Shown in pieces: positions 16,071 to 23,409 of a stretch of DNA of 44,863 nucleotides; position 1 is the stretch's first letter, and the number at the start of each line of letters is the position of its first letter. Made by a program: the position numbers and the translations under genes. The DNA comes from DATIKM01 sp035477595. GTDB lineage: Bacteria; Armatimonadota; Chthonomonadetes; Chthonomonadales; CAJBBX01. Under the pieces are notes generated by a model. The model did no database searches. It had not been told where the DNA came from and worked only from the letters and a program-made list of their open reading frames with translations. The DNA is taken from contig DATIKM010000013.1 of NCBI GenBank assembly GCA_035477595.1, forward strand, positions 1 to 44,863, written 5' to 3'.

Positions 16071-16613
16071 ATGCCAACAGCCTACCTGAGCCTGGGCTCC
16101 AACGTCGGCGATAGGATGGCGCATCTTCGCACGGCCATCCGCCGCCTGTGCACGCCCGACACGGACATCGACAGAGTCTCGTCCGTCTACGAGAGCCAGC
16201 ACGTGGGCGACGGAGGGCCGGACGTCCCCTGCTACCTCAACTGCGTGGTAGCCCTCGAGACCACCCTGGAGCCAATACGCCTCCTGGATCACGCACTCCG
16301 TGTGGAGGCGCTGGGCGGCCGGCAGAGGCTGCACGCGCATAGCCCCCGCACCATCGACATCGACCTGCTGGCCTATGACCAGATAACCATGCAGACGGAG
16401 CGACTGGTTCTGCCGCATCCGCGGCTCTGGGACCGCGCATTCGTTCTCCTACCGCTCTCGGAGCTCGAGCCGTCACTGGCTCTGCCCGATGGGCGCTCCA
16501 TTGCCGCTCGCGCGAGCTCCGCGGAGATCACCGCTCAGCGCATCACCCTCTGGTCTGGCGGTATCACGGCCGACGGTGCGCCGGCAGCACCCGACGCGGG
16601 CCGAGAGCGGTAG
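16071..16613 (+). CDS. folK: 2-amino-4-hydroxy-6-hydroxymethyldihydropteridine pyrophosphokinase
   Basis: 180 residues. HPPK transfers pyrophosphate from ATP to 6-hydroxymethyl-7,8-dihydropterin in folate synthesis. Motifs: AYLSLGSNVGDRMAHL at the N-terminus, the substrate-site segment HSPRTIDIDLLAYD, and LPHPRLWDRAFVLLPL. The tail after about residue 155 is longer and lower in complexity than usual. The start is the ATG at 16071; no strong ribosome site is visible (AGCCCCCCAC precedes it). No other folate genes adjoin it. It is followed 13 bp later by a GspF-like gene, presumably on the same transcript. Confidence 0.93.
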   Translation: MPTAYLSLGSNVGDRMAHLRTAIRRLCTPDTDIDRVSSVYESQHVGDGGPDVPCYLNCVVALETTLEPIRLLDHALRVEALGGRQRLHAHSPRTIDIDLLAYDQITMQTERLVLPHPRLWDRAFVLLPLSELEPSLALPDGRSIAARASSAEITAQRITLWSGGITADGAPAAPDAGRER

Positions 16614-16626
16614 CCGGGAGGCGGCC

Positions 16627-17820
16627 GTGGCGCTCTACCGGTACGAGGCCGTCGACAGCAAGGGTAAGACGGTTCATGGTGTCATGGACGACGCGAATGA
16701 GGCGGCGGTGGTAGACCGCCTGACGCGGCTGGGATACCGGTGCGCCATCGTGCGTGGCCCTTCTGGGGCAAGACCCTCGGTCGGCTCTTCCCTCCCGAAG
16801 GCAGCGCGGCCGGTCGGATCCCGTCCCTCCGCGCAGCACATGGCCGTCACGTTCCGCCAACTGGCCTCTTTGGTCCGCGCCGGCATACCGCTGCACGAAG
16901 CCTGCCAATCGCTTGTCCAGCATGGCGCACACCCGACGGTACGCGTTGCGGCGCAGGCCATGGCGACGCGCGCCAGCGCGGGCGGGCGCGTCTCGGATGC
17001 CATGGAGGAATGGCCCTGGCTATTCCCACCGCACATCGTGGGGGGCGTTCGCGCAGGCGAGATGGGCGGCTTTGCGGACGCCATGCTGGACGAGATCGCC
17101 CAAGGCTACGAGGACGAAGTCGCGCTGTTCCGTGGTGCCCTCCTCACGCGCGTCGTGCTCTGGCAGGGAGCCATCGGTCTGGCAATGGTCCAACCCGTGT
17201 TCCCCGCCCTGATGCCGGACGCCGACCTGCGCGCCTACCTGCTGGCGGCATTCGGGCGAAACCTGCCGATCCTGCTCGGAGTGTGGTTGGCGTGGCGCTG
17301 GTGGTTTCGGCGCGGTCAGATGGGGCGAGGCCGGGCACTGATCGACCGCTGGCAGCTCCGGGTTCCCCTGCTCGGCGGTCTGACCGTACGGCGTTCGCTG
17401 TCCGTATTCGTGCGCACCGTACGCCGTCTCTACGCGGCGGGCTTGGACGCCGAGACGGTGTGGACGGGGGCACTCGCCGTGGTGCCGAACGCCGCGGTCC
17501 GCAGGTCCCTGGGAGGCGCCAACGCGCTCGCGGCGCGTCACGCGCCCCTGCACGAGGTGTTCGCGGCCACCGGGCTGTTCAGCCCGGAGGTCATCGGACT
17601 GGTAGCCTCCGGGCACCAGGCAGGGGCGTTGCCCGAGATGCTCGACCGTGTGTCGGCACTCCAGCAGGGAGAGGTCGAGGCTGCGTTCTCCGCCGCGAGG
17701 TACTGGATGCTCCGCACAGCAATTGCGGGCGGCCTTCTCCTTAGCGGCCTGGCTGTCGCGTTCCTGATTAGGGGCTACTTCGACGCCGTGTTCCGCTTCA
17801 CAGAGGGCTGGGTTCCCTGA
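16627..17820 (+). CDS. Type II secretion / type IV pilus F-type inner-membrane protein (copy 1)
   Basis: 397 residues. The GTG at 16627 is selected because GGGAGG stands 5 nt upstream. Like GspF/PilC, it begins with a YEAVDSKGKTVHG platform segment and has two repeats of the F domain: FRQLASLVRAGIPLHEA with an ExGG-type GEMGGF, and FVRTVRRLYAAGLDAETV with SGHQAGALPEML. The membrane segments lie near 205-265 and 370-390. F proteins form the inner-membrane platform for pilus or pseudopilus assembly. Copy 2 follows 43 bp downstream. Neither an E/PilB ATPase nor a pilin is in the window, so the machine is incomplete here. Confidence 0.85.
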   Translation: MALYRYEAVDSKGKTVHGVMDDANEAAVVDRLTRLGYRCAIVRGPSGARPSVGSSLPKAARPVGSRPSAQHMAVTFRQLASLVRAGIPLHEACQSLVQHGAHPTVRVAAQAMATRASAGGRVSDAMEEWPWLFPPHIVGGVRAGEMGGFADAMLDEIAQGYEDEVALFRGALLTRVVLWQGAIGLAMVQPVFPALMPDADLRAYLLAAFGRNLPILLGVWLAWRWWFRRGQMGRGRALIDRWQLRVPLLGGLTVRRSLSVFVRTVRRLYAAGLDAETVWTGALAVVPNAAVRRSLGGANALAARHAPLHEVFAATGLFSPEVIGLVASGHQAGALPEMLDRVSALQQGEVEAAFSAARYWMLRTAIAGGLLLSGLAVAFLIRGYFDAVFRFTEGWVP

Positions 17821-17863
17821 CGGAGCCCGGCGCTGCGGGGCGTCCCTGCCCTGGAGGGCCTTT

Positions 17864-19126
17864 ATGCCGGTCTACGCCTACATCGCCAGGGATCGAGAGG
17901 GCCGCACCCAGACGGGCACCGTGGAGGCGGCCAACTCGGCGCTCGCCGCCGGTAAGGTGCGCGCTCGGGGCCTTCAGGTGGAGCGCGTCCGAGCCGTCGA
18001 CGAACCGCCACGCAGACCCGTGCACGCAGCGGAGACGCCAGCGTCCGCGTCCCGGGGCGTGGCGGAAGTCCTCATCTTTCCGGTCGCGTCGGGAGTGCCG
18101 CTGAAGGCGCTGTCGGTCTTCTACCGGCAGCTCGCGACCCTGGTCAACGCCGGGCTTCCCATATACCAGGCTCTGGAGAGCCTGGGGCGCCAGACGTCCA
18201 ACGCGCGCCTCCAGTCAATCCTCAAGGAGTGCCAGCAACACACGCTGGAAGGAGGGCCGATCAGCGACGTGATGCGCCGTCACACGAGCGTCTTCGGGGA
18301 GCTGCAGATAGAGATGATCCGTGCGGCAGAACAAGGAGGCATGCTCGACACGATGCTGCATCGGGTCGCCGACTATCTCGAACAGGAGCTGGCGCTGAGA
18401 CGCCTGGTCAGCCGGCTGACACTCTATCCGAAGCTCGTGGCGCTGGTCGCAGTGCTTCTCCTTGGGCGCTCCTTCTTTGGCGACTTCACGCCTGCGATAT
18501 CGAAACTGGTGATCGGATCGATGGGACGCGGCGGGTACAGCGTCATGCAGTACCTGCTCGACACCGTGGGCTTTCTTGCTTTGCTCGCTGCCGCTGTGTT
18601 CGCGGTCGTGGCAGTGTGTCGGGTGACCCTCTTCCAGTCGTTGGAGGCGAGAGCCGGCTACGAGCGCCTGAAGATCGCGATACCGGGTGTCGGCGGCGTG
18701 GTGCGCAGCTTTGCGCTGGCCAGGTTCGGGCGTGCCTTTGGCGCGCTCTATGGCGCGGGCCTGCCGCTCAACGCATCGATCCGCACTGCCGGCAGGGCCA
18801 GCGCGAGCGTGCACCTCGCGCTGGCCGCCGAGCACGCGGTCCTCGCCACGGAACGAGGGGCCACGATCTCGGAGGCGTTTCGCGGAACCGGTGCGCTCCC
18901 GCCTCTGGTGCTTGACATGCTGCGTACCGGTGAGCAGACCGGCAACATCGACGCAATGATGAACAAGGTCTCTGAGTACCTGGAGGGCGAGGCGAGTTCG
19001 AGGGCCCATCTCTACGCCCACGTGTTCTCAGTGGCCCTTTACCTGCTCGTGGCTCTGATGGTCGGGGCGGCCGTGGTGAGCTTCTACACGGGTGTCGGCA
19101 GCTCGCCCCTCGGCGAGGGAATGTAG
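17864..19126 (+). CDS. Type II secretion / type IV pilus F-type inner-membrane protein (copy 2)
   Basis: 420 residues, a diverged paralogue of the preceding gene. It has the same AYIARDREGRTQTGTVEA opening, two F domains (FYRQLATLVNAGLPIYQALESL with AAEQGGMLDTML; FGRAFGALYGAGLPLNASI with TGEQTGNIDAMMNKV), and membrane segments near 185-205, 230-250 and 385-410. The second F domain is closer to the canonical consensus than in copy 1. GGAGGG precedes the ATG at 5 nt. Co-transcription with copy 1 and the J-protein downstream is likely. Two tandem F proteins could form a heteromeric platform or serve two machines. Confidence 0.88.
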   Translation: MPVYAYIARDREGRTQTGTVEAANSALAAGKVRARGLQVERVRAVDEPPRRPVHAAETPASASRGVAEVLIFPVASGVPLKALSVFYRQLATLVNAGLPIYQALESLGRQTSNARLQSILKECQQHTLEGGPISDVMRRHTSVFGELQIEMIRAAEQGGMLDTMLHRVADYLEQELALRRLVSRLTLYPKLVALVAVLLLGRSFFGDFTPAISKLVIGSMGRGGYSVMQYLLDTVGFLALLAAAVFAVVAVCRVTLFQSLEARAGYERLKIAIPGVGGVVRSFALARFGRAFGALYGAGLPLNASIRTAGRASASVHLALAAEHAVLATERGATISEAFRGTGALPPLVLDMLRTGEQTGNIDAMMNKVSEYLEGEASSRAHLYAHVFSVALYLLVALMVGAAVVSFYTGVGSSPLGEGM

Positions 19127-19187
19127 CCGTGGCCATGCGCCTACTCGCGCCCTCGCCAGAAGCGCCACGGTTGCCGGTGGACACATG

Positions 19188-20387
19188 ATGGCAGGCGACG
19201 CCAACCACTACGAGGTGCTGGGACTCGCTAGCGACGCGAGCGCCGACACGGTGAAGGCCCGCTTCCGCGAGCTCGCGCGGCGCTATCACCCCGATGTGGC
19301 CACGGTGCAGGACGCCGAAGACCGGTTCCGAGCGGTGAACGCAGCCTACCAGGTGCTCGGCGACCCGCGGCGGCGCGCCGCCTACGACGCCGAGCTGCAG
19401 CTTGCGGCCGCTCGGGCGCGGCGGGCGGCGGAGAACCGGGGCAGGAAAGGCGGTCACTCCACGCCGCATGCCGGCCACCGGGAGCGCGGGAGCCCGGCTC
19501 CGGCCCAGCCCACCCCGTCAGGGCGCCGGCGCCCTTCCGAGGCCGGCCGACTGGTCGAGCAAGCGCGGACGGCACACCGGCTCCTCCAGTTCCGCGCGGC
19601 GGAGCAGCTCTGCAGGCAAGCGCTTCAGATCGACAGACGCCAGGCAGGCGCATATGAGGTGCTTGGCGACGTCCACCGATCGCGCGGGCATCAGGACGAG
19701 GCGCTCGCGATGTACAGCTTCGCGCTGCAGCTCGACCGGGGAAACCAGGCTCTGCAGGCCAAGCTCGACCGCCTGGTCGGACGACCGCCGCGGGCTTCCG
19801 CACGGTCGGAGCCGCGCAGGTCTCCCACGCCCGCCGGTCGCGTGGAGCTCCCCTCCAGCACACGCATGGTCGTCACAGGCGTCGGTCTCGCGCTCTACGT
19901 GTTCTCGCTCTGCGTTGCCGCGATGACGCCTGCGCCGCCAGCGGCCAGCATCCTCTTCCTGGACTGGAACCCTGAGCTGTTGCTGGGACTGGCGTCGGCA
20001 GGGGCGGTCACGGGCCTCCTGATGGCAGTGAACGACATCGCGCGGCCGGCTCGCGCGGAGCTGGCGCTGAACGGAGGCCGGTCGGGCGGCGCGGTGTTAC
20101 CGCTGGGGTTCGCGCTGCTGGGGTTTGCGATCGTCTGGTTCTACGCGGCATTCGCCCTCTACGTGGCGCTTGCCATACGACGGGACAGGGTATCCAAGTC
20201 CATCGCATGCGCGTTCGCCGCCACGTTCCTTACGGTGGCGCTATATGCGCTCGTGCGCTGGGACAGCGCGCAGTACATCGTAGCGACCGGCGGCAACCTG
20301 GTGTTCGTGGCGCTGGTGATCGGGTGGGCCACCGGGGATGCGGTGCTACGCCGGGAGCAGGGCGCGGCCGGAGATGATGCAGCATGA
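19188..20387 (+). CDS. Membrane-anchored J-domain protein with TPR-like helices
   Basis: 399 residues. The N-terminal J domain (about 6-70) has HPD at 34-36 (RRYHPDVAT), so it should stimulate an Hsp70. A charged linker follows (about 75-125), then paired helices resembling TPR repeats (about 125-200, AAEQLCRQALQIDRRQAGAYEVLGD and EALAMYSFALQLDRG). Four or five membrane segments fill the rest (about 225-390). This layout places the J and TPR parts in the cytoplasm, tethered to the membrane. ATG at 19188 is preferred over 19185 by spacing from GGTGG. It begins 61 bp after the second F-type gene, suggesting it serves folding or assembly of that machine; this is inference. Confidence 0.8.
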   Translation: MAGDANHYEVLGLASDASADTVKARFRELARRYHPDVATVQDAEDRFRAVNAAYQVLGDPRRRAAYDAELQLAAARARRAAENRGRKGGHSTPHAGHRERGSPAPAQPTPSGRRRPSEAGRLVEQARTAHRLLQFRAAEQLCRQALQIDRRQAGAYEVLGDVHRSRGHQDEALAMYSFALQLDRGNQALQAKLDRLVGRPPRASARSEPRRSPTPAGRVELPSSTRMVVTGVGLALYVFSLCVAAMTPAPPAASILFLDWNPELLLGLASAGAVTGLLMAVNDIARPARAELALNGGRSGGAVLPLGFALLGFAIVWFYAAFALYVALAIRRDRVSKSIACAFAATFLTVALYALVRWDSAQYIVATGGNLVFVALVIGWATGDAVLRREQGAAGDDAA

Positions 20388-20429
20388 CTCGCGCGTCGGA
20401 TTGCAGCAGCGCTTCTCCACGGCTCTGCG

Positions 20430-20636
20430 TCAGTGAGCCACCGCCTGGACGTTGGCCGCCTGCGGTCCCTTCGCGCCCTGCACTACATCGAACGTAACCT
20501 GCTGGCCCTCCGTGAGCGTCTTGTAGCCCTCCATCGTGATGGCCGAGTAGTGCACGAAGACGTCCTTGCCCTCAGCCGTCTCGATGAAACCGTATCCCTT
20601 GGCGTCGTTGAACCACTTCACCTTACCCAGCGCCAT
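20430..20636 (-). CDS. Cold-shock (CspA-type) RNA-binding protein
   Basis: 68 residues, the full length of a CspA family member. It has the RNA-binding motifs KGYGFI (13-18, RNP1) and VFVHY (26-30, RNP2) and the usual GKVKWFND start. Such proteins bind single-stranded RNA/DNA, melt secondary structure and are often constitutive in GC-rich bacteria. AAGGAGG precedes the ATG. It has its own strong promoter (TTGACA-N17-TATACT) and a leader of about 48 nt, so it is probably highly expressed and monocistronic. Confidence 0.96.
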   Translation of the reverse strand: MALGKVKWFNDAKGYGFIETAEGKDVFVHYSAITMEGYKTLTEGQQVTFDVVQGAKGPQAANVQAVAH

Positions 20637-20690
20637 CTCTCCCCCGACCTCCTTGCCCTGGCTGCGCCGACCCGCGGCGCAAGCCGGGTC

Positions 20691-20719
20691 AGTATATCAA
20701 CGGGGTCGTTGCCTGTCAA
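20691..20719 (-). promoter_or_regulatory. Strong promoter of the cold-shock gene
   Basis: On the minus strand: perfect TTGACA (20719-20714), 17 bp, TATACT (20696-20691), preceded by TGA to give an extended -10. This is one of the two best sigma70-type promoters in the window. Confidence 0.8.
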
Positions 20720-20762
20720 CCGTTGCGGGAAACCATAACCATGCGCGCGATGGGCGGCGGCG

Positions 20763-21482
20763 TCACTCGGCCGCCGGACAGCCCAGCAGGTGCGCAAGCA
20801 TACCGGGGTGGTCGCAGAGCGCATCGGGCGCTTCCGCCGCGAGACTGTCGCGCGTCGCAGCGCCCCACGTCACCGCACAGACCCGCACGCCCGCGCCCCG
20901 CCCCGCGCGCAGATCGTGGAGTGTGTCGCCCACGAAGACGGACTCCGACGCGGGAACGCCCAGGCGGTCCAGCGCCAGCAGGACCCCCTCGGGGTCGGGC
21001 TTGGGGCAACGCACGTCCTCCGCAGTGACCACGACGTCCACACTGGAGGCGATACCGAGCCGGGGAAGCGTGTTGGCGATCTCCTGGCGGTTCTTCGAGG
21101 TAACCACCGCGGTAGGCAGCCCGAGGCGCCGGAGCCTCACCAGGGCATCGATGGCGGGCGCAATCAGCCGTTCGTCGTGCCTCCGCTCTTCGTAGTACGA
21201 AATGAAGGCCGCTTCCATATCGGCGGCGTTCGCACCGCGCATCGCGGGGTCACCGAACCATCGGACTTGGCGGAAGAGCGGAATGCCGATCAGTGCGCGC
21301 AGTTCGTCGCGAGGGGCAGAGCGACCGAGGAAGGTCAGGTAGATGTGGTCGAGCGCCGCCACGATCAGGTCGGTGGTGTCGATCAGCGTGCCGTCGATGT
21401 CCCACAGAAGGGCGCGCGGCGGAGGCTCCAGGCGCGGCGCCAGCGGGGCGGCCACGTCGCTTCGGGCCCTGCCGCCGCTCAC
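20763..21482 (-). CDS. HAD-superfamily hydrolase (phosphoglycolate phosphatase-like)
   Basis: 239 residues if started at the GTG at 21482, which overlaps the purM stop as GTGA, with GAGG 10 nt upstream. GTG at 21455 (230 residues) is the alternative. All four HAD motifs are visible: I LLWDIDGTLIDT, II VVTSKNR, III CPKPDPEGV, IV FVGDTLHDLRAG. The helical cap between motifs I and II is of the Gph/PGMB type. Substrates are small phosphate esters, but this cannot be narrowed by eye. Coupling to purM suggests translation together, though it does not show a role in purine synthesis. Confidence 0.88.
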   Translation of the reverse strand: MSGGRARSDVAAPLAPRLEPPPRALLWDIDGTLIDTTDLIVAALDHIYLTFLGRSAPRDELRALIGIPLFRQVRWFGDPAMRGANAADMEAAFISYYEERRHDERLIAPAIDALVRLRRLGLPTAVVTSKNRQEIANTLPRLGIASSVDVVVTAEDVRCPKPDPEGVLLALDRLGVPASESVFVGDTLHDLRAGRGAGVRVCAVTWGAATRDSLAAEAPDALCDHPGMLAHLLGCPAAE

Positions 21483-22519
21483 AGGATGTCGACCTCGTGG
21501 ACCCCCCGGTAGACCTCGCCGATGAGGCTCGGAGTCTCGCCGGCCACCTGGAGAGCAGCCATCACCTCGGCAGCGCCGGAGCGCTCCACGATCAGCACCA
21601 TGCCGATACCCATGTTGAACGCGCGGTGCATTTCGGGGTCTGGCACGTTGCCCATATCCTGGATCAGGGCGAAGATGCCGGGAACTGTCCAGGTCCGGCG
21701 ATCGAGGGTTACGCTGCAATCCGCCGGGAGCGTTCGCGGCACGTTGTCATAGAACCCGCCCCCGGTAATGTGCGCCATCCCTTTGACGCGCCGCTCGGAG
21801 ACCAGCGGGAGCACGGCTGGTGCATAGCATCGGTGCGGCGCCAGTAGGGCCTCCCCGAGCGTCAGGCCTCCCAGGGCTGCAGGGGTCTCGTCCAGCGACA
21901 GCCCGCCCTCCTCCAGAAGGACGTGCCGCGCCAAGGAGTAGCCGTTCGTATGCAGCCCGGAGGACGCAAGCCCGACCACGGCGTCCCCAGGCTCGATGCC
22001 GGATCCGTCGACCAGGTTGGCCCTATCGGCGATTCCCACGATGCAGCCTGCCACGTCGAACTCGTCGGGCGCGTAGACGCCCGGCATCTCCGCGGTCTCG
22101 CCGCCCAACAGGGCGCAGCCATTAGCGCGACACGCCTCCGCGAGCCCCGAAATGACTGCGACGGCCACATCCGGGTCCAGCCGGGCGGTCGCGAAGTAGT
22201 CCATGAAGAACAGCGGCGCGGCGCCTTGGACGAGGATGTCGTTGACGCAGTGGTTGACCAGGTCGGCGCCGATGGTGTCGTACCGGCGCGCCATCGCCGC
22301 AACCTTGACCTTGGTGCCCACTCCATCGATGCTTGAGACCAGCACCGGATCGTCATAGGCTGAGAAGTCTGGCCTGAAGACGCCGCCGAACGAACCAAGG
22401 TCGGTGAGTACGCCAGCGGTGAAGGTGGTCCGAACCGACTCCCGCATGCGCTGAACCGCAAGGTTCATCGCACCGATGTCCACGCCGGCGTCGCGGTAGG
22501 TCGTCGGCAGGTCCGGCAT
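21479..22519 (-). CDS. purM: Phosphoribosylformylglycinamidine cyclo-ligase (AIR synthetase)
   Basis: 346 residues. It carries out ATP-dependent ring closure of FGAM to 5-aminoimidazole ribonucleotide in purine synthesis. Family stretches: YRDAGVDIGAMN at the N-terminus, SSIDGVGTKVKVA, NHCVNDILVQGAAPLFFMDYFA, LLGGETAEMPGVY, SSGLHTNGYSLAR, AHITGGGFYDNVPR and FNMGIGMVLIV. GGAGGGAG before the ATG at 22519 decides the start. It follows an unknown membrane-anchored gene by 38 bp and overlaps the HAD gene downstream by 4 bp. No other pur genes are nearby. Confidence 0.96.
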   Translation of the reverse strand: MPDLPTTYRDAGVDIGAMNLAVQRMRESVRTTFTAGVLTDLGSFGGVFRPDFSAYDDPVLVSSIDGVGTKVKVAAMARRYDTIGADLVNHCVNDILVQGAAPLFFMDYFATARLDPDVAVAVISGLAEACRANGCALLGGETAEMPGVYAPDEFDVAGCIVGIADRANLVDGSGIEPGDAVVGLASSGLHTNGYSLARHVLLEEGGLSLDETPAALGGLTLGEALLAPHRCYAPAVLPLVSERRVKGMAHITGGGFYDNVPRTLPADCSVTLDRRTWTVPGIFALIQDMGNVPDPEMHRAFNMGIGMVLIVERSGAAEVMAALQVAGETPSLIGEVYRGVHEVDIL

Positions 22520-22557
22520 GGCGCTCTCCCTCCGAAGGGTCGACCACACGACCGGAG

Positions 22558-23289
22558 CTACGGTCCGGCGCCCGGTTGGCGGAATGTAATCCCATCCATC
22601 AACGAGCCCTCGAACCGGCCGACGATGTCGGGACCGCGCGTGATGGTCCCGCTCACTTCTCCGTTCGGCTCGATCTTCAGGCGTCCCACGTTGTCACGGT
22701 TGTCAGACAGGTGAGCCGACCCGTGGATGCTCGTCGGCGAGCCCACCACTTTGAGCAGCGCCGCCGTAAACTCGAGGTCGGACTCGATCCGGGCGCCGTA
22801 CCCGTTCGTGAAGCGCATCGAGACGGTGTCGGGCGTCCGCATGTGCACCCTGGAGCCCGTGAAGCGTGACGAGGTCAGCCGGCGACTACCGGAGACTCGT
22901 ACCACGCCCGGCACCTCTAGCTCGAACTGCCAGCGCGACTCCGGCTCGTGGGCCGTGGTGATGATGGTCGCCACGGAGCCGCCGCGCTCTCCGCTCACCT
23001 TTCGCTCGAAACCGACGGGATCGAGGGCGGGCGTCCCCGCGATGCCCGCGGCTGCGCGGTGCGCCACATCGAGCAGATAGGCGGTGCACGCCGCCAGCGC
23101 CGCCTCGCTCTCCGCTGTGGTGTAGCGCGACGCTTCCTCGAGCCGGCTGGTCTCAAGCAGGGCCTTGCCAAGGCGCTCCGCAGCGTTAATCCGCTTGCTG
23201 GCGGCGTACCGCGCACCAGCAGCGGCGGCTGCCGCCCCACCCGCGATGACGGCTGCGCCGATCACCCGGCGCAGGATCAAATTCAGCAT
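22558..23289 (-). CDS. Membrane-anchored protein of unknown function
   Basis: 243 residues; family not recognised. The ATG at 23289 is supported by GGGGAGGG upstream. The N-terminus MLNLILRRVIGAAVIAGGAAA forms a membrane anchor or uncleaved signal. A helical region (35-85) follows, then an all-beta-looking domain (about 90-243) with repeated short strands such as RWQFELEVPGVVRVSGSRR, GRLKIEPNGEVSGTITRG and VGRFEGSLMDGI. The beta region resembles a lipid- or ligand-binding barrel in style only. It lies between tkt and purM on the same strand, 38 bp from purM, so probably co-transcribed with it. The 120 bp between it and tkt contain two short GC-rich palindromes. Confidence 0.65.
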   Translation of the reverse strand: MLNLILRRVIGAAVIAGGAAAAAAGARYAASKRINAAERLGKALLETSRLEEASRYTTAESEAALAACTAYLLDVAHRAAAGIAGTPALDPVGFERKVSGERGGSVATIITTAHEPESRWQFELEVPGVVRVSGSRRLTSSRFTGSRVHMRTPDTVSMRFTNGYGARIESDLEFTAALLKVVGSPTSIHGSAHLSDNRDNVGRLKIEPNGEVSGTITRGPDIVGRFEGSLMDGITFRQPGAGP

Positions 23290-23409
23290 CGGTTGCGTCC
23301 CTCCCCGGCGTGGGTCGCGGGCAACTGCGGTCGCCCGCGCCATATAACCGACGGGACAGGCACTCGGGAGGTTTCGACGGCTGCGCCCGGGCGCCACACC
23401 CGGCCGGGC

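Noticed and set aside
23383..23408. Palindromes GCGCCCGGGCGC and CCCGGCCGGG after transketolase
   Set aside because: Both are self-complementary without a loop and too short to make a stable hairpin. They do not pair with each other into a longer stem, so I do not call a terminator.
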